Origin: Oscillospiraceae bacterium
Lineage (GTDB): Bacteria > Bacillota > Clostridia > Oscillospirales > Acutalibacteraceae
Length of the DNA stretch: 64,000 nt
Assembly: GCA_902774035.1 (NCBI GenBank)
Contig: CACYHA010000006.1
Coordinates: 1-64,000, forward strand
Reading direction: 5' to 3'
In this document: positions 1-7,427 of the stretch, one piece after another
How the letters are laid out: every line of letters starts with the position of its first letter
Numbering within the stretch: position 1 is the stretch's first letter
Notes under the pieces: model-generated
Database searches by the model: none
What the model was told of the DNA's origin: nothing
What the model saw: the letters and a program-made list of their open reading frames with translations, nothing else
Made by a program: the position numbers and the translations under genes

Positions 1-56
1 GAGATCAGAGGGTCGGATAATACTGGAAAACGAAATAAATAAGAAATATAACGTAG

Positions 57-91
57 AAACGCCTCCGAGCCGATGTGGTTCAGAGGCGTTG
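57..91 (-). terminator. Possible terminator at the left edge
   Basis: Complementary arms AACGCCTC and GAGGCGTT enclose an 18-nt loop. On the minus strand they are followed by a T-rich stretch. It lies just past a minus-strand stop at 106-108, so it could end the AbrB-like transcript. Confidence 0.35.
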
Positions 92-189
92 CTGCGTCTA
101 TGGGCTTATGCCTTGATCTCGGTGCCATCCTTGAAGGTCACCCGGATGTCGTTCTTGACCAGATGCGTTCTATCCGAATACTGTGGGTA

Positions 190-375
190 TCATTGATCTT
201 CTTCAAGATGGGCCTCCTGCTTGTTCTCCGGTATAAGGACCAGAGCGTTATTTTCCTTATCGAAGAAAATGTCTAATTTGGTCTTTCCTTTTTCGACATT
301 CATGTTGGCTAAAACGCTTTTTGGAAGGCGTATACGCATGTCTTGCTGAAGAGTATAAGAATCAAGATACTCCAA
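190..375 (-). CDS. AbrB/MazE-like small DNA-binding protein
   Basis: 61 codons. The stretch MRIRLPKSVLANM followed by GKTKLDIFFD and NNALVLIPEN has the swapped-hairpin AbrB pattern (R-I-P-K-x-V then a hydrophobic strand ending in LVLIP). Such proteins act as transition-state repressors or as antitoxins. The first available start is a TTG at 375 with no ribosome-binding site, and a 14-bp perfect palindrome (370-383) lies exactly across the start. The 5' end may therefore have been lost at a rearrangement. After the stop the same frame stays open for about 25 more codons, to 106 (ending TFKDGTEIKA), which may be the remnant of a following small gene. No toxin partner is visible. The family call is moderate; the function is unknown. 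Confidence 0.5.
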   Translation of the reverse strand: MEYLDSYTLQQDMRIRLPKSVLANMNVEKGKTKLDIFFDKENNALVLIPENKQEAHLEEDQ

Positions 376-383
376 TATTGGAG

Positions 384-512
384 ATGAGCGGGGATGCGCC
401 TAAACTAACCTTTGCAGATCCGTCAAGCGTCAGTGAAGAGATAAGTCAAGACTTAATTCCATATTTAGCACCACAAAAAGTGATTGTGCGTAGATTTAGA
501 TTGAGGAAGTGA
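384..512 (+). pseudogene. 3' remnant of an unrecognised gene
   Basis: An open frame ends in TGA at 510-512, five bases before the next start codon, and carries that gene's ribosome-binding site (GAGGAAG) in its last codons. This is the usual arrangement of an upstream partner gene in an operon. Only about 43 codons exist downstream of the palindrome at 370-383, and none of the possible starts has a ribosome-binding site. I read it as the tail of a gene truncated by the junction. The protein is not recognisable. Confidence 0.3.
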
Positions 513-516
513 GTTT

Positions 517-1098
517 ATGGCAACAGTATCCAAAGCAATTAAAAGTCAGCTCACAGATCCAATATGCCAAGGGGATATTTTTCAAAATGTCAAATATAGC
601 TATATTGATTCTGAAGATGACGAGAACGTTAATGTTATAGAGTATGAATTTCCATTAGCTATTGTTATTAGTCAAGCCTGCGATGTAATCGCCATGGATA
701 GTATAATAGCTCAAAAAGGTGGGAAATCTGCTAAGTTTATGCCGGCAATACTTATGTGCCCAATTTATGAACAGGAATCAGCAAAATCGGGACAGCACAT
801 AATAGATGCATTTAATCAACTAGATCTTAGGTTGGAATCAGGTAGCGCAACATTTCAAAAAGATGACTATAAAGTCGCAAAAAGAGACTGGCACTATCGA
901 ATTCATGCACTGAAAATTGAATCCGATGAGAAGACAATGATTGATAATGCTGTTATTGATTTTAAGCATTATTTCACAGTTCCAATCTCGTATTTGATTA
1001 GTCACAAGAAGGATCGTGTACTGCGGCTTGACGATTTGTTTGCGGAACAGATTACTCTGAAGTTTAGTACATATCTATCTAGGGTCGCTATCCCATAA
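517..1098 (+). CDS. Conserved hypothetical protein, AT-rich, acquired
   Basis: 193 residues, starting at ATG 517 behind GAGGAAG. It begins with a GDIF motif (about residues 20-23) and has the core LAIVISQACDV (about residues 48-58), where a Cys-Asp pair follows a buried strand. The rest is mixed alpha/beta with no signal peptide or membrane segment. I recognise the GDIF plus S-Q-x-C-D pattern as recurring in uncharacterised proteins but know no function for it. GC content is clearly below the flanking genes and codon use favours A/T third positions, so recent transfer is likely. It is translationally coupled to a truncated upstream gene and followed by an intrinsic terminator at 1283-1317. 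A defence or mobile-element accessory role is possible but unsupported. Confidence 0.6.
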   Translation: MATVSKAIKSQLTDPICQGDIFQNVKYSYIDSEDDENVNVIEYEFPLAIVISQACDVIAMDSIIAQKGGKSAKFMPAILMCPIYEQESAKSGQHIIDAFNQLDLRLESGSATFQKDDYKVAKRDWHYRIHALKIESDEKTMIDNAVIDFKHYFTVPISYLISHKKDRVLRLDDLFAEQITLKFSTYLSRVAIP

Positions 1099-1282
1099 AT
1101 GCATAAATAGTGTTTTGTTCCTTTGGATTACTGCTGAGAACGGTTTGACACTGCACCATCCAGTGATACGTTTGAACACAGTATTGAGATGAACTGCTTT
1201 CTGACAATAAATATTTGATAACATGCATTACTTGTAACTTGAATCCTATCTGTAAGTGAATAGCTATTGTTACAACAGCCCT

Positions 1283-1317
1283 AAAAGACAATCTCCACTC
1301 CTGGGGTTGTCTTTTTT
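1283..1317 (+). terminator. Intrinsic terminator after the AT-rich gene
   Basis: Stem AAAAGACAA / TTGTCTTTT with a short C-G inner extension, followed by a T run. The 184 bases between the stop at 1098 and this hairpin show no gene I can support. Confidence 0.65.
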
Positions 1318-1327
1318 CATTTCCCCC

Positions 1328-1388
1328 TTGACAAATCCTCAGAAAAGGTATATATTATTTCTAAACCGAACAAGTCATTCGATTTAGA
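1328..1388 (+). promoter_or_regulatory. Promoter and self-operator of the LexA-like gene
   Basis: TTGACA (1328-1333), a 17-base spacer and TATATT (1351-1356). Immediately downstream, TCTAAACCGAA (1360-1370) and TTCGATTTAGA (1378-1388) form an 11-bp inverted repeat with one mismatch around a 7-bp centre. This is a typical place for a dimeric repressor to block its own promoter. The inner CGAAC...TTCG resembles the Gram-positive SOS box but with different spacing, so the repressor probably has its own site specificity. Confidence 0.75.
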
Positions 1389-1403
1389 AACGGAGGAACA
1401 ATC

Positions 1404-2015
1404 ATGCGCTCGAAGAATCCAGAAAAAATGAAAGAGATCATGCAGTACATCAAGGAATACATGATCGAAAATCATAAACAGCCGACGATTGCCAATATCG
1501 CCTCGAAGTTTCATCACTCCACCAGTACCATTCACGCCTATATCAAAGAAATGAATGAGAAGGGTATGCTGGAGTATCAGGCCGGACAAATCGAGCTGCC
1601 GATGGACAGCAAGATCGGATATGAAGAAAACACGGCGGTTTTGTTGGATAACAATGCTTCCTGCGGTCCCGGCAACCCGGAGGAGCAGAGTATTTCGGCA
1701 TATATCAACCTGCCGGCAAGAATCTTTCCCGAACGGAACCTTGTTGTTTTGACCGCGAAGGGCGACTCTATGGAGGATGCCGGAATCAGCGAAAACGATC
1801 TGCTGTTTGTTGAGACGGAGACTTTGCCGAAGAAGGGCGAAATCGTGGTTGCGTTGGACGATGAGGGCGAAACGCAGGTGAAACGGTTGAAAGGCTACCG
1901 AAGCAAAACGCCGGTTCTTGCCTATGAAAACAGGGAGAAATACCCGGACAAGCTGTGCGACAAAAAGATCGTTGCCATTCAGGGCGTGGTGCGCCATATC
2001 CTGAAGCATTGCTGA
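1404..2015 (+). CDS. LexA-like self-cleaving repressor (S24 peptidase)
   Basis: 203 residues. Residues 1-65 form a winged-helix DNA-binding domain. The C-terminal half is an S24 peptidase with nucleophile Ser122 (in KGDSMEDAG) and general base Lys160 (QVKRLKG). A Cys87-Gly88 pair in ASCGPGNPEE sits where LexA-type proteins have Ala-Gly, the autocleavage site. Such proteins are inactivated when RecA filaments form on damaged DNA. The gene heads a tight module with the DUF6076 gene, the sigma-like gene and the recombinase, so it is more likely the element's own repressor than the host LexA. The inverted repeat at 1360-1388 is its probable operator. Start: ATG 1404 behind GGAGG. Confidence 0.85.
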   Translation: MRSKNPEKMKEIMQYIKEYMIENHKQPTIANIASKFHHSTSTIHAYIKEMNEKGMLEYQAGQIELPMDSKIGYEENTAVLLDNNASCGPGNPEEQSISAYINLPARIFPERNLVVLTAKGDSMEDAGISENDLLFVETETLPKKGEIVVALDDEGETQVKRLKGYRSKTPVLAYENREKYPDKLCDKKIVAIQGVVRHILKHC

Positions 2016-2031
2016 AGGAGGCGATGCCACA

Positions 2032-3183
2032 ATGGAGAAAGCCTTTGATCATATCATTGCGGACTATGCCGGAAATAAGGTCAAGGTCAACGGCACGGAG
2101 CACTTGATCGGCGAATGCTGTATTGATTTGCTGAACTGTTTTAACGATCCGGACGAGCAGGAAGCGCTCGGCGACCTGTCGGAGGATATTCTTGCCGATT
2201 CCGTTTCTGTTGAATATCCCGAAGCGACGCAGGATCAGATGGATGTGCTGCGCGATGACATCCTTTCCTTTCTCCGGCTGGTCAAAGATTTTCGTCCATT
2301 TGTGCCGTTCGCGGCAGAATCGCAGTTGGAAGCCATCCGGGAAACCTTCTCCGGCAAGGAGAGTATGGCGATTCGCAGCTTATATCAAAAATACTGTGTC
2401 CTTGCGCAGGAAGCCGGCATTTCTGTCAGAAAACGACTTCTGCTTGACGAGCCGGATTTCGACGTGGATCTGTTCCTCAGCATCATTGAAAATTCTAACC
2501 GCCTGATGCACAATATGGTTGATCTTTACGGCGAGTGCTATCAGGATCTTATGTTTGCAAAAAGAAAGGTGGAAACGCTGGCCGAATTCTTTATGCTCTT
2601 GCAGAAACCGGATGTCGAGCATCTTCTGATGGTTGCTTTTTTTGAGCTTCCCAAGGTTGCAACGCCGACACAGGTGCAGTTTGTGAAGGCGGACTTTGCC
2701 GGGGAAACCGAATACAGACTGGCGAACCGCTATTTTTTCAGCCGGTATCTTGACTTTCTCTTTTATGATTTCTATCAAGGACTCGGTCTCGGACACTATC
2801 CCAGAAGATGTAAAGTCTGCGGAAAATACTTTCTGATGACAAACAGCCACCTGCAGAGGTATTGCAACGGTCTTTCCGGAATCAAAAACCGCGCTGGGAA
2901 GGAGTTGACTTGCCGGGCGGTCGGAAAACGGCGTCGGCAGCAGGAGCTTGCCGAAAACGATCCGATCCTCAGGAAATACAAAACCGTATGCAACGGCATT
3001 CGGAAGGATGTCAGCAGGGGAAACATCTCGGAAGAAATTGCCGAAGCCGCAAAGAAGGCGGCGAAGGACTGCAAGGAACGGGCAAAGCAGAACAATGAAT
3101 ACGCGAACGGCGCTTATTTCACCGACATGAATAAAAACAGGCTCTATGCAGCGGTAACAACTGAACAGTCTTACGTCGCATAG
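2032..3183 (+). CDS. DUF6076-like zinc-binding protein
   Basis: 383 residues, starting 17 bases after the repressor's stop behind AAGGAGG. The N-terminal 250 residues are helical with no known motif. A zinc-ribbon-like region follows with Cys260, Cys263, Cys278 and Cys294 (CKVCGKYF, then a spaced Cys pair), and a basic helical tail. The layout matches the uncharacterised family called DUF6076, which I remember beside recombinases in Clostridia; the match is from memory. The basic tail and zinc site suggest nucleic-acid binding. It belongs to the repressor-sigma-recombinase module and shares its promoter. No catalytic residues are apparent. Confidence 0.65.
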   Translation: MEKAFDHIIADYAGNKVKVNGTEHLIGECCIDLLNCFNDPDEQEALGDLSEDILADSVSVEYPEATQDQMDVLRDDILSFLRLVKDFRPFVPFAAESQLEAIRETFSGKESMAIRSLYQKYCVLAQEAGISVRKRLLLDEPDFDVDLFLSIIENSNRLMHNMVDLYGECYQDLMFAKRKVETLAEFFMLLQKPDVEHLLMVAFFELPKVATPTQVQFVKADFAGETEYRLANRYFFSRYLDFLFYDFYQGLGLGHYPRRCKVCGKYFLMTNSHLQRYCNGLSGIKNRAGKELTCRAVGKRRRQQELAENDPILRKYKTVCNGIRKDVSRGNISEEIAEAAKKAAKDCKERAKQNNEYANGAYFTDMNKNRLYAAVTTEQSYVA

Positions 3184-3202
3184 GCCGCAGGAGGATGCAT
3201 TA

Positions 3203-4231
3203 TTGTACGAAGAGGACGTTGAAGATTTTGAATATGATTTTGACGGTGAAGAACCGGATGAAGATTTTGATGCTTCCGATGAAGAAAACGGGGATGCAAC
3301 CGAGCTTCGGATTGATCCTTACCGCATTTTCCGCAAGCAATACCCGCCGGAGAAAACGGTGATTCCGGGCTGCAATCTGAATGAAACGATACAGCGGCAC
3401 TTTGAATCCTATCTTGCAACCGAGAGCGAGAGTGCCTGGAACTGCTTCCTCTCGGCCAGTGAACCGCTGATCAACCGTTATGTCTCTGCCTTTGAGGCGC
3501 AGTACCATATCAAAGGCTGCTTTGAAGACCTGAAAGGCGCTTTCTTGCTCGGCCTGACAACCGCGCTTCAAAATTATGACGCCGGAAAGGACAAGGTGTT
3601 CTTTGATTATGCCAAGCACTACGCCAGAAATGAAATGCACCGATTTGTCCGCACCTGCTATTACAGGCATTCCATCCATTCGGATTATCAGTATCGGGTT
3701 CTACGAAATGTAATGCGGCGCTACCATGACAGTGGAGCGCTTTCCGACGAGAAAACAATTCAGTCGATTGCAGCGGAAGTCAAAATCACACCTTCGGATA
3801 CACAGGATTATTTGCAGGCCGGATTTCGGAACAAGCAGTTCCTGAATTCTATTTACACACATTCAGATTCCGAGGAAGAGGACGAAGACGTTTCCTGTGA
3901 AAAGCTGGTCGGCAGTGATACGCTGAATCCCGAAACCGTCTATTTTCTAAAGCTGCGGTCAAACGCCGTGCTGGATGCCTTTGATTCGCTGACCTACCGG
4001 GAGCGGGAAATGGTCGCAATGGAGCTGTCATTCTGTCCGGAATGTTTGCGGCCTCTAATGGAAAAAGGCAAAAATGGCGTTCGCAAGCCGAAATCGCTGC
4101 ACACGGAATCCTATATCAGCATGGCCGAGGATTTTGAGCTGATCGACGGCGATTCGGCAAAACGGATTCTCAAAGGGGCATACGACAAAATGCGCAGGCG
4201 GCTGAAAGCTTCGCCTGCGTTTGAAAACTGA
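3203..4231 (+). CDS. Sigma-70-like protein of the mobile module
   Basis: 342 residues with a TTG start at 3203, chosen because AGGAGG sits at 3189-3194 and no ATG is near. The first 35 residues are extremely acidic. Residues about 70-175 resemble sigma region 2 (FEDLKGAFLLGLTTALQNYD, then YAKHYARNEMHRFVR). Residues about 240-335 resemble region 4, with an SLTYREREMVAM helix before a helix-turn-helix and a C-terminal basic tail. A Cys pair (CPECL) interrupts region 4, unlike ordinary sigma factors. It lies between the DUF6076 gene and the recombinase. It may redirect RNA polymerase to the element's promoters or be a sigma relative that controls excision. No -10/-35 of unusual sequence is visible nearby. 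Confidence 0.65.
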   Translation: MYEEDVEDFEYDFDGEEPDEDFDASDEENGDATELRIDPYRIFRKQYPPEKTVIPGCNLNETIQRHFESYLATESESAWNCFLSASEPLINRYVSAFEAQYHIKGCFEDLKGAFLLGLTTALQNYDAGKDKVFFDYAKHYARNEMHRFVRTCYYRHSIHSDYQYRVLRNVMRRYHDSGALSDEKTIQSIAAEVKITPSDTQDYLQAGFRNKQFLNSIYTHSDSEEEDEDVSCEKLVGSDTLNPETVYFLKLRSNAVLDAFDSLTYREREMVAMELSFCPECLRPLMEKGKNGVRKPKSLHTESYISMAEDFELIDGDSAKRILKGAYDKMRRRLKASPAFEN

Positions 4232-4293
4232 GTTCGCACATTTGCCAATGGAAAAGATGTGTTGTATGCTCAGGACAAAGGACGGTGATATTT

Positions 4294-6306
4294 ATGTCAT
4301 TGGAATGTAAAGTGGAAGATCTCCGGGAAATGGAGGTCATCAAAAACCGCGCAGTCATCTACGCACGCTACAGCTCGGAAAAGCAGAAGGAAACCAGTAT
4401 CGAACAGCAGGTGAACGCCTGTATGGAATACATCAACCGCAAGGGCTACAGTCTGGTTCGGGTGTATTCCGACAGCGCGAAATCCGCGTCGCACAATGTG
4501 GAAAAGCGCAGCGATTTTCTGAAGCTGATCGAAGACGCGGAATACAATGAATTTGACGTTGTGGTTTCCTATGCGCTTGACCGGATCAGCCGCGAAGAAC
4601 ACGGCGGGTTTTACGGATACGAAAATGCACTGAACCGGAAGGGCGTCCGCATTGAATACGCAACGCAAGTCTTTGACGATGGCTATGGCGGTGAGATTTC
4701 CAAGGCCGTCCATGTGACGATGGCGTCGGAATATGTTGCTCAGCTTCGGAAAAACGTGGTGCGCGGAATGCGTGAGAATGTGGAAAACGGTCGCTTCAAC
4801 GGCGGCGGAAGTCTTCCGGTCGGTATCAAGCTTGTCGGCGAAGGGAAGAAAAACAAACGCTATGCCGTTGATGAGACGGTCAGCCCGTTTATCAGGCATG
4901 CCTTTGAGATGTACGTGACCGGGATGACGACCGGAGACATTATGGAGTATTTGAACGACAACGGCGTTCGGACTTCGCGCGGGAAGAAGCTGAACCGCGA
5001 TACCGTCAACCGGATGCTGGCCAATCCGATTTATATCGGCACAAGGGTCACCACCTTCAACAACAAGGTGGAGCACAAGGTTTATACCGTGAAAGGCGTT
5101 TGTGAACCGATCGTTTCCGAAGAACTCTGGGAACGGGCGCAGCTATCCAGAGCAAAACGGCTCAACAGAGGCGCTACGGAACCAAAAAAGAAGAAATATA
5201 TCTTGCGCGGCAAGCTTTTTTGCGGCGAATGCGGCGCGGAGATGATTGTTGACAACGGACGAAGCAGCACCGGAAACAAGTATTATTACTATAAATGCAG
5301 GCGGCGTAAATTCGTCAAGGGCAGCGAACGCTGCCTGAAACTGCCGGTTCCGAAGGATTTGCTGGAAAACTGCGTGATTGAAATTGTCACCAACCGGCTT
5401 TGGGATCAGGAAATGATTGACGAATATGTCCGTGCCGCAAAGGAGGCGGCGAAACAGCGGGAGGAAGATCCGAATATTGTACGGCTTCGGGCGGAGATCA
5501 AGTCTCACGCTGAAAAGAAAAAGCGGGCCATGCAGTGTTATCTGGACACTGACGACCCGGAATGGTATGAGATGAGCAAGGATGAGGGACGGCTTGTTAA
5601 GGAATGCGAAGCCGAGCTTGCCACCAGAATCCGGCAGGATCATGCGCCGAAAGACGCGGAAGCCTTTCTCGAGGAGATTCAGCAGCTGAGAAGCGCATGG
5701 GACGACATGCTGAAGACCGATGCGGGTAGGGAACGGATCGTTCAGACCTACGTGGAGCGTATCGACGTTTATGATCCCGATCCCGACAATCCCGGAAAAT
5801 GCAGGCTGGATCTTTTGATCCGAACGGATACGGATGCAGAGGTGTCGGAGCATGTGCAGGCCGAAGTCGAATGCGCCGTTCGGAATTCTTCAAATTCTGT
5901 TCACCACGACAGTCCGTCCAAATGGGCGGGCTGTTTTTTTTGTAGTTTGATGAGAAAAAGAGAACAAGACGAGAATCGAACAGGGTGTGAGCGCAGCGAA
6001 AGCAACAATCCGGCGGACTGTTGCGGCGCCCGCGTGCGTGCCGTAGGCGCGACAGCGCCGAAACGGGCGATTCTCGTCCGGGTCACCACGACAGTTCGTC
6101 CAAATGGGCGGGCTGTTTTTTTGCAGTTTTATCCTTTTTCTGCATCCTTTGTGAAGCGCAGCGCATCGACTGCACAGTCTGCATTGCCGGCGAAGGAAAA
6201 GCGCAGCGGCGCAAGGCAATCTTCTGCGGAAAAGCGGAAGGTCTGCGTTTGCCATTCGGCTGCAGGGGGCAAGTCGCCTTCCGAAACGCAGCGTTCGCCG
6301 AGATAA
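4294..6306 (+). CDS. Large serine recombinase with read-through C-terminal tail
   Basis: Start ATG 4294, about 11 bases after AAGGA; the GTG at 4285 is too close to the site. The N-terminal resolvase domain has YARYSSEKQ with catalytic Ser27, and SIEQQ. It is followed by a recombinase domain (residues about 165-290, with TSRGKKLNRDTV), a zinc ribbon (CGECG, then a spaced Cys) and a coiled coil. This is the architecture of integrases that move large elements without host factors. The typical domain content ends near residue 530 (about 5890). The remaining frame runs through a terminator hairpin with a T8 tract (5910-5941), a structured repeat and the 3' end of the convergent glycosidase gene. 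The last 130 or so residues are therefore junction-derived and probably not native. Confidence 0.85.
   Translation: MSLECKVEDLREMEVIKNRAVIYARYSSEKQKETSIEQQVNACMEYINRKGYSLVRVYSDSAKSASHNVEKRSDFLKLIEDAEYNEFDVVVSYALDRISREEHGGFYGYENALNRKGVRIEYATQVFDDGYGGEISKAVHVTMASEYVAQLRKNVVRGMRENVENGRFNGGGSLPVGIKLVGEGKKNKRYAVDETVSPFIRHAFEMYVTGMTTGDIMEYLNDNGVRTSRGKKLNRDTVNRMLANPIYIGTRVTTFNNKVEHKVYTVKGVCEPIVSEELWERAQLSRAKRLNRGATEPKKKKYILRGKLFCGECGAEMIVDNGRSSTGNKYYYYKCRRRKFVKGSERCLKLPVPKDLLENCVIEIVTNRLWDQEMIDEYVRAAKEAAKQREEDPNIVRLRAEIKSHAEKKKRAMQCYLDTDDPEWYEMSKDEGRLVKECEAELATRIRQDHAPKDAEAFLEEIQQLRSAWDDMLKTDAGRERIVQTYVERIDVYDPDPDNPGKCRLDLLIRTDTDAEVSEHVQAEVECAVRNSSNSVHHDSPSKWAGCFFCSLMRKREQDENRTGCERSESNNPADCCGARVRAVGATAPKRAILVRVTTTVRPNGRAVFLQFYPFSASFVKRSASTAQSALPAKEKRSGARQSSAEKRKVCVCHSAAGGKSPSETQRSPR
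5910..5941 (+). terminator. Intrinsic terminator, copy 1 (inside the recombinase frame)
   Basis: CAGTCCGTCC pairs with GGGCGGGCTG using G-U pairs and is followed by T8. The preceding CACCACGAC is shared with copy 2 at 6083-6122. A coding frame rarely contains such a signal, which supports a native recombinase end near 5890-5905. Confidence 0.75.
5943..6091 (+). repeat. Structured repeat with inverted tRNA-3'-end arms
   Basis: GACGAGAATCG (5968-5978) pairs perfectly with CGATTCTCGTC (6068-6078). The right arm reads on as CGATT-CTCGT-CCGGGTC-A-CCA (to about 6087), which has the register of a tRNA T-loop, T-stem, acceptor strand, discriminator base and CCA. The left arm is the reverse complement of T-arm-like sequence. 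Inside are a 10-bp hairpin (CAACAATCCG/CGGACTGTTG with one mismatch) and a GC-rich stem-loop. The element sits between two near-identical terminators. It has no ORF of its own. Confidence 0.6.
6083..6122 (+). terminator. Intrinsic terminator, copy 2
   Basis: Same hairpin as copy 1, with one base changed in the stem (CAGTTCGTCC/GGGCGGGCTG), then T7. The shared block starts at TCACCACGACAG. It lies just beyond the stop codon of the convergent glycosidase gene. Confidence 0.7.
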
Positions 6307-7415
6307 ATGCACAGTTTTGACGTTCCGGCCGCTTTGTATTGCAGCGTCAGCGTGTAAGCCCCGGCGGAAAACCGCACCGGGCTGAAGGAAAAGCCTGCGC
6401 CGTTTTGCAGGCGGACCGCCGGAAAGCGCCCGTCCTTTGTCTGGGTGACAAAGGCGCCGCCGAAGAAGCGGCAGGCGTGCACGGGGGAGGTGAGATGCTC
6501 CGGCAGAAGGGTTTGCAAAAAGCCGTTTGTGGTCGGAACTGCCTGCCGGATCTCGCCGTTTTCCTCGTCCACGGTCAGCCGTTCGACCCGGGCGCGGCGC
6601 GAAAAGGCGCTGTTGTTCGAGGATGCGTGGTAAAACACATACCATTGTCCGTTTGCGCAGACCACGGAGCCGTGGTCGTTCCAGGAGGCGGGGTCGCAGC
6701 CTTCGTTGTCGATGATCGTTCCCCGTCGGGTATAGGGTCCGTAGGGTGTGTCGGCAGTCGCATAGTCCAGCTTTGTGGGGCGGCCGCCGCAGTTGGGGAA
6801 GGCGGCGGTATATTCCGAGGCATAGATCAGGCAGAAGCGTTCGCCCAGCTTGCGCAGGGAGGAGCCTTCATGGAAACCCTCGCGCCCCGGTCCGTTGGAG
6901 AGCACGCCGGTGCGCACGGTCTCCGGCTTCAGGGTGCAGAGATCGTCGTTCAGCTCGCCCACGGACAGCTCGAACTGGCCCCAGGTGTAATAGATACGGC
7001 CGCCGTCCTCGAAAACGGAGGGGTCGATCCCGGTGACGGGTGTGCCGTTCAGAGTGATCTGTCTTGCGTTTCGGAAGGGACCGGCCGGGCTTTCGCTTTC
7101 GGCAACGCCTTCGGTGCCGTCGGAAAGGCAGAAGAAAAGAAAATAGCGCCCCCCGCGGAACAGCACGTCTGGGGCGTAGAGAAGCGCCTCTGACCAGGGC
7201 ACGTCGGCGGTCGAAAAGCTGATGCCGTGATCCGTCCAGCTTGTCAGGTCCTCCAGCGGCGCGGAGACGACGTGGTAGCAGTCGCTGCAATAGCCGCTGC
7301 CGAAGCGGTCAAAGGAGCCGTAAAGATACAGACGGCTGCCGAACACCTTCGGCTCGCCGTCGGGAATATAGGATGCAAAGGGCAAAAAGGGGTTGAGCCC
7401 GGGGGTTTGAGACAT
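6129..7415 (-). CDS. Family 43-type glycoside hydrolase with C-terminal carbohydrate-binding module
   Basis: 428 residues, without a signal peptide. The first 300 residues have the five-bladed beta-propeller pattern of GH43, with probable catalytic residues Asp19 (YIPDGEP), Asp131 (TGIDPSVF) and Glu183 (FHEGSSL), plus LYAPDVLF typical of the fold. Residues about 310-428 resemble a family 6 carbohydrate-binding domain. Members remove arabinose or xylose from plant polysaccharides. The absence of a signal suggests it works on imported oligosaccharides. The start at 7415 has GGAGGGAG eight bases upstream. It is the last gene of a three-gene minus-strand operon and ends next to the mobile element's right edge. 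Confidence 0.85.
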   Translation of the reverse strand: MSQTPGLNPFLPFASYIPDGEPKVFGSRLYLYGSFDRFGSGYCSDCYHVVSAPLEDLTSWTDHGISFSTADVPWSEALLYAPDVLFRGGRYFLFFCLSDGTEGVAESESPAGPFRNARQITLNGTPVTGIDPSVFEDGGRIYYTWGQFELSVGELNDDLCTLKPETVRTGVLSNGPGREGFHEGSSLRKLGERFCLIYASEYTAAFPNCGGRPTKLDYATADTPYGPYTRRGTIIDNEGCDPASWNDHGSVVCANGQWYVFYHASSNNSAFSRRARVERLTVDEENGEIRQAVPTTNGFLQTLLPEHLTSPVHACRFFGGAFVTQTKDGRFPAVRLQNGAGFSFSPVRFSAGAYTLTLQYKAAGTSKLCIYLGERCVSEGDLPPAAEWQTQTFRFSAEDCLAPLRFSFAGNADCAVDALRFTKDAEKG

Positions 7416-7427
7416 CTTGCTCCCTCC

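Noticed and set aside
73..276. 67-codon plus-strand frame at the left edge
   Set aside because: It is antisense to the AbrB-like gene and its possible downstream remnant, and lacks a ribosome-binding site.
5903..6122. The two terminator copies as left and right attachment sites of the mobile module
   Set aside because: Both copies lie on the same side of the recombinase, only about 180 bases apart, so they cannot bracket the element; duplication through the repeat explains them better.
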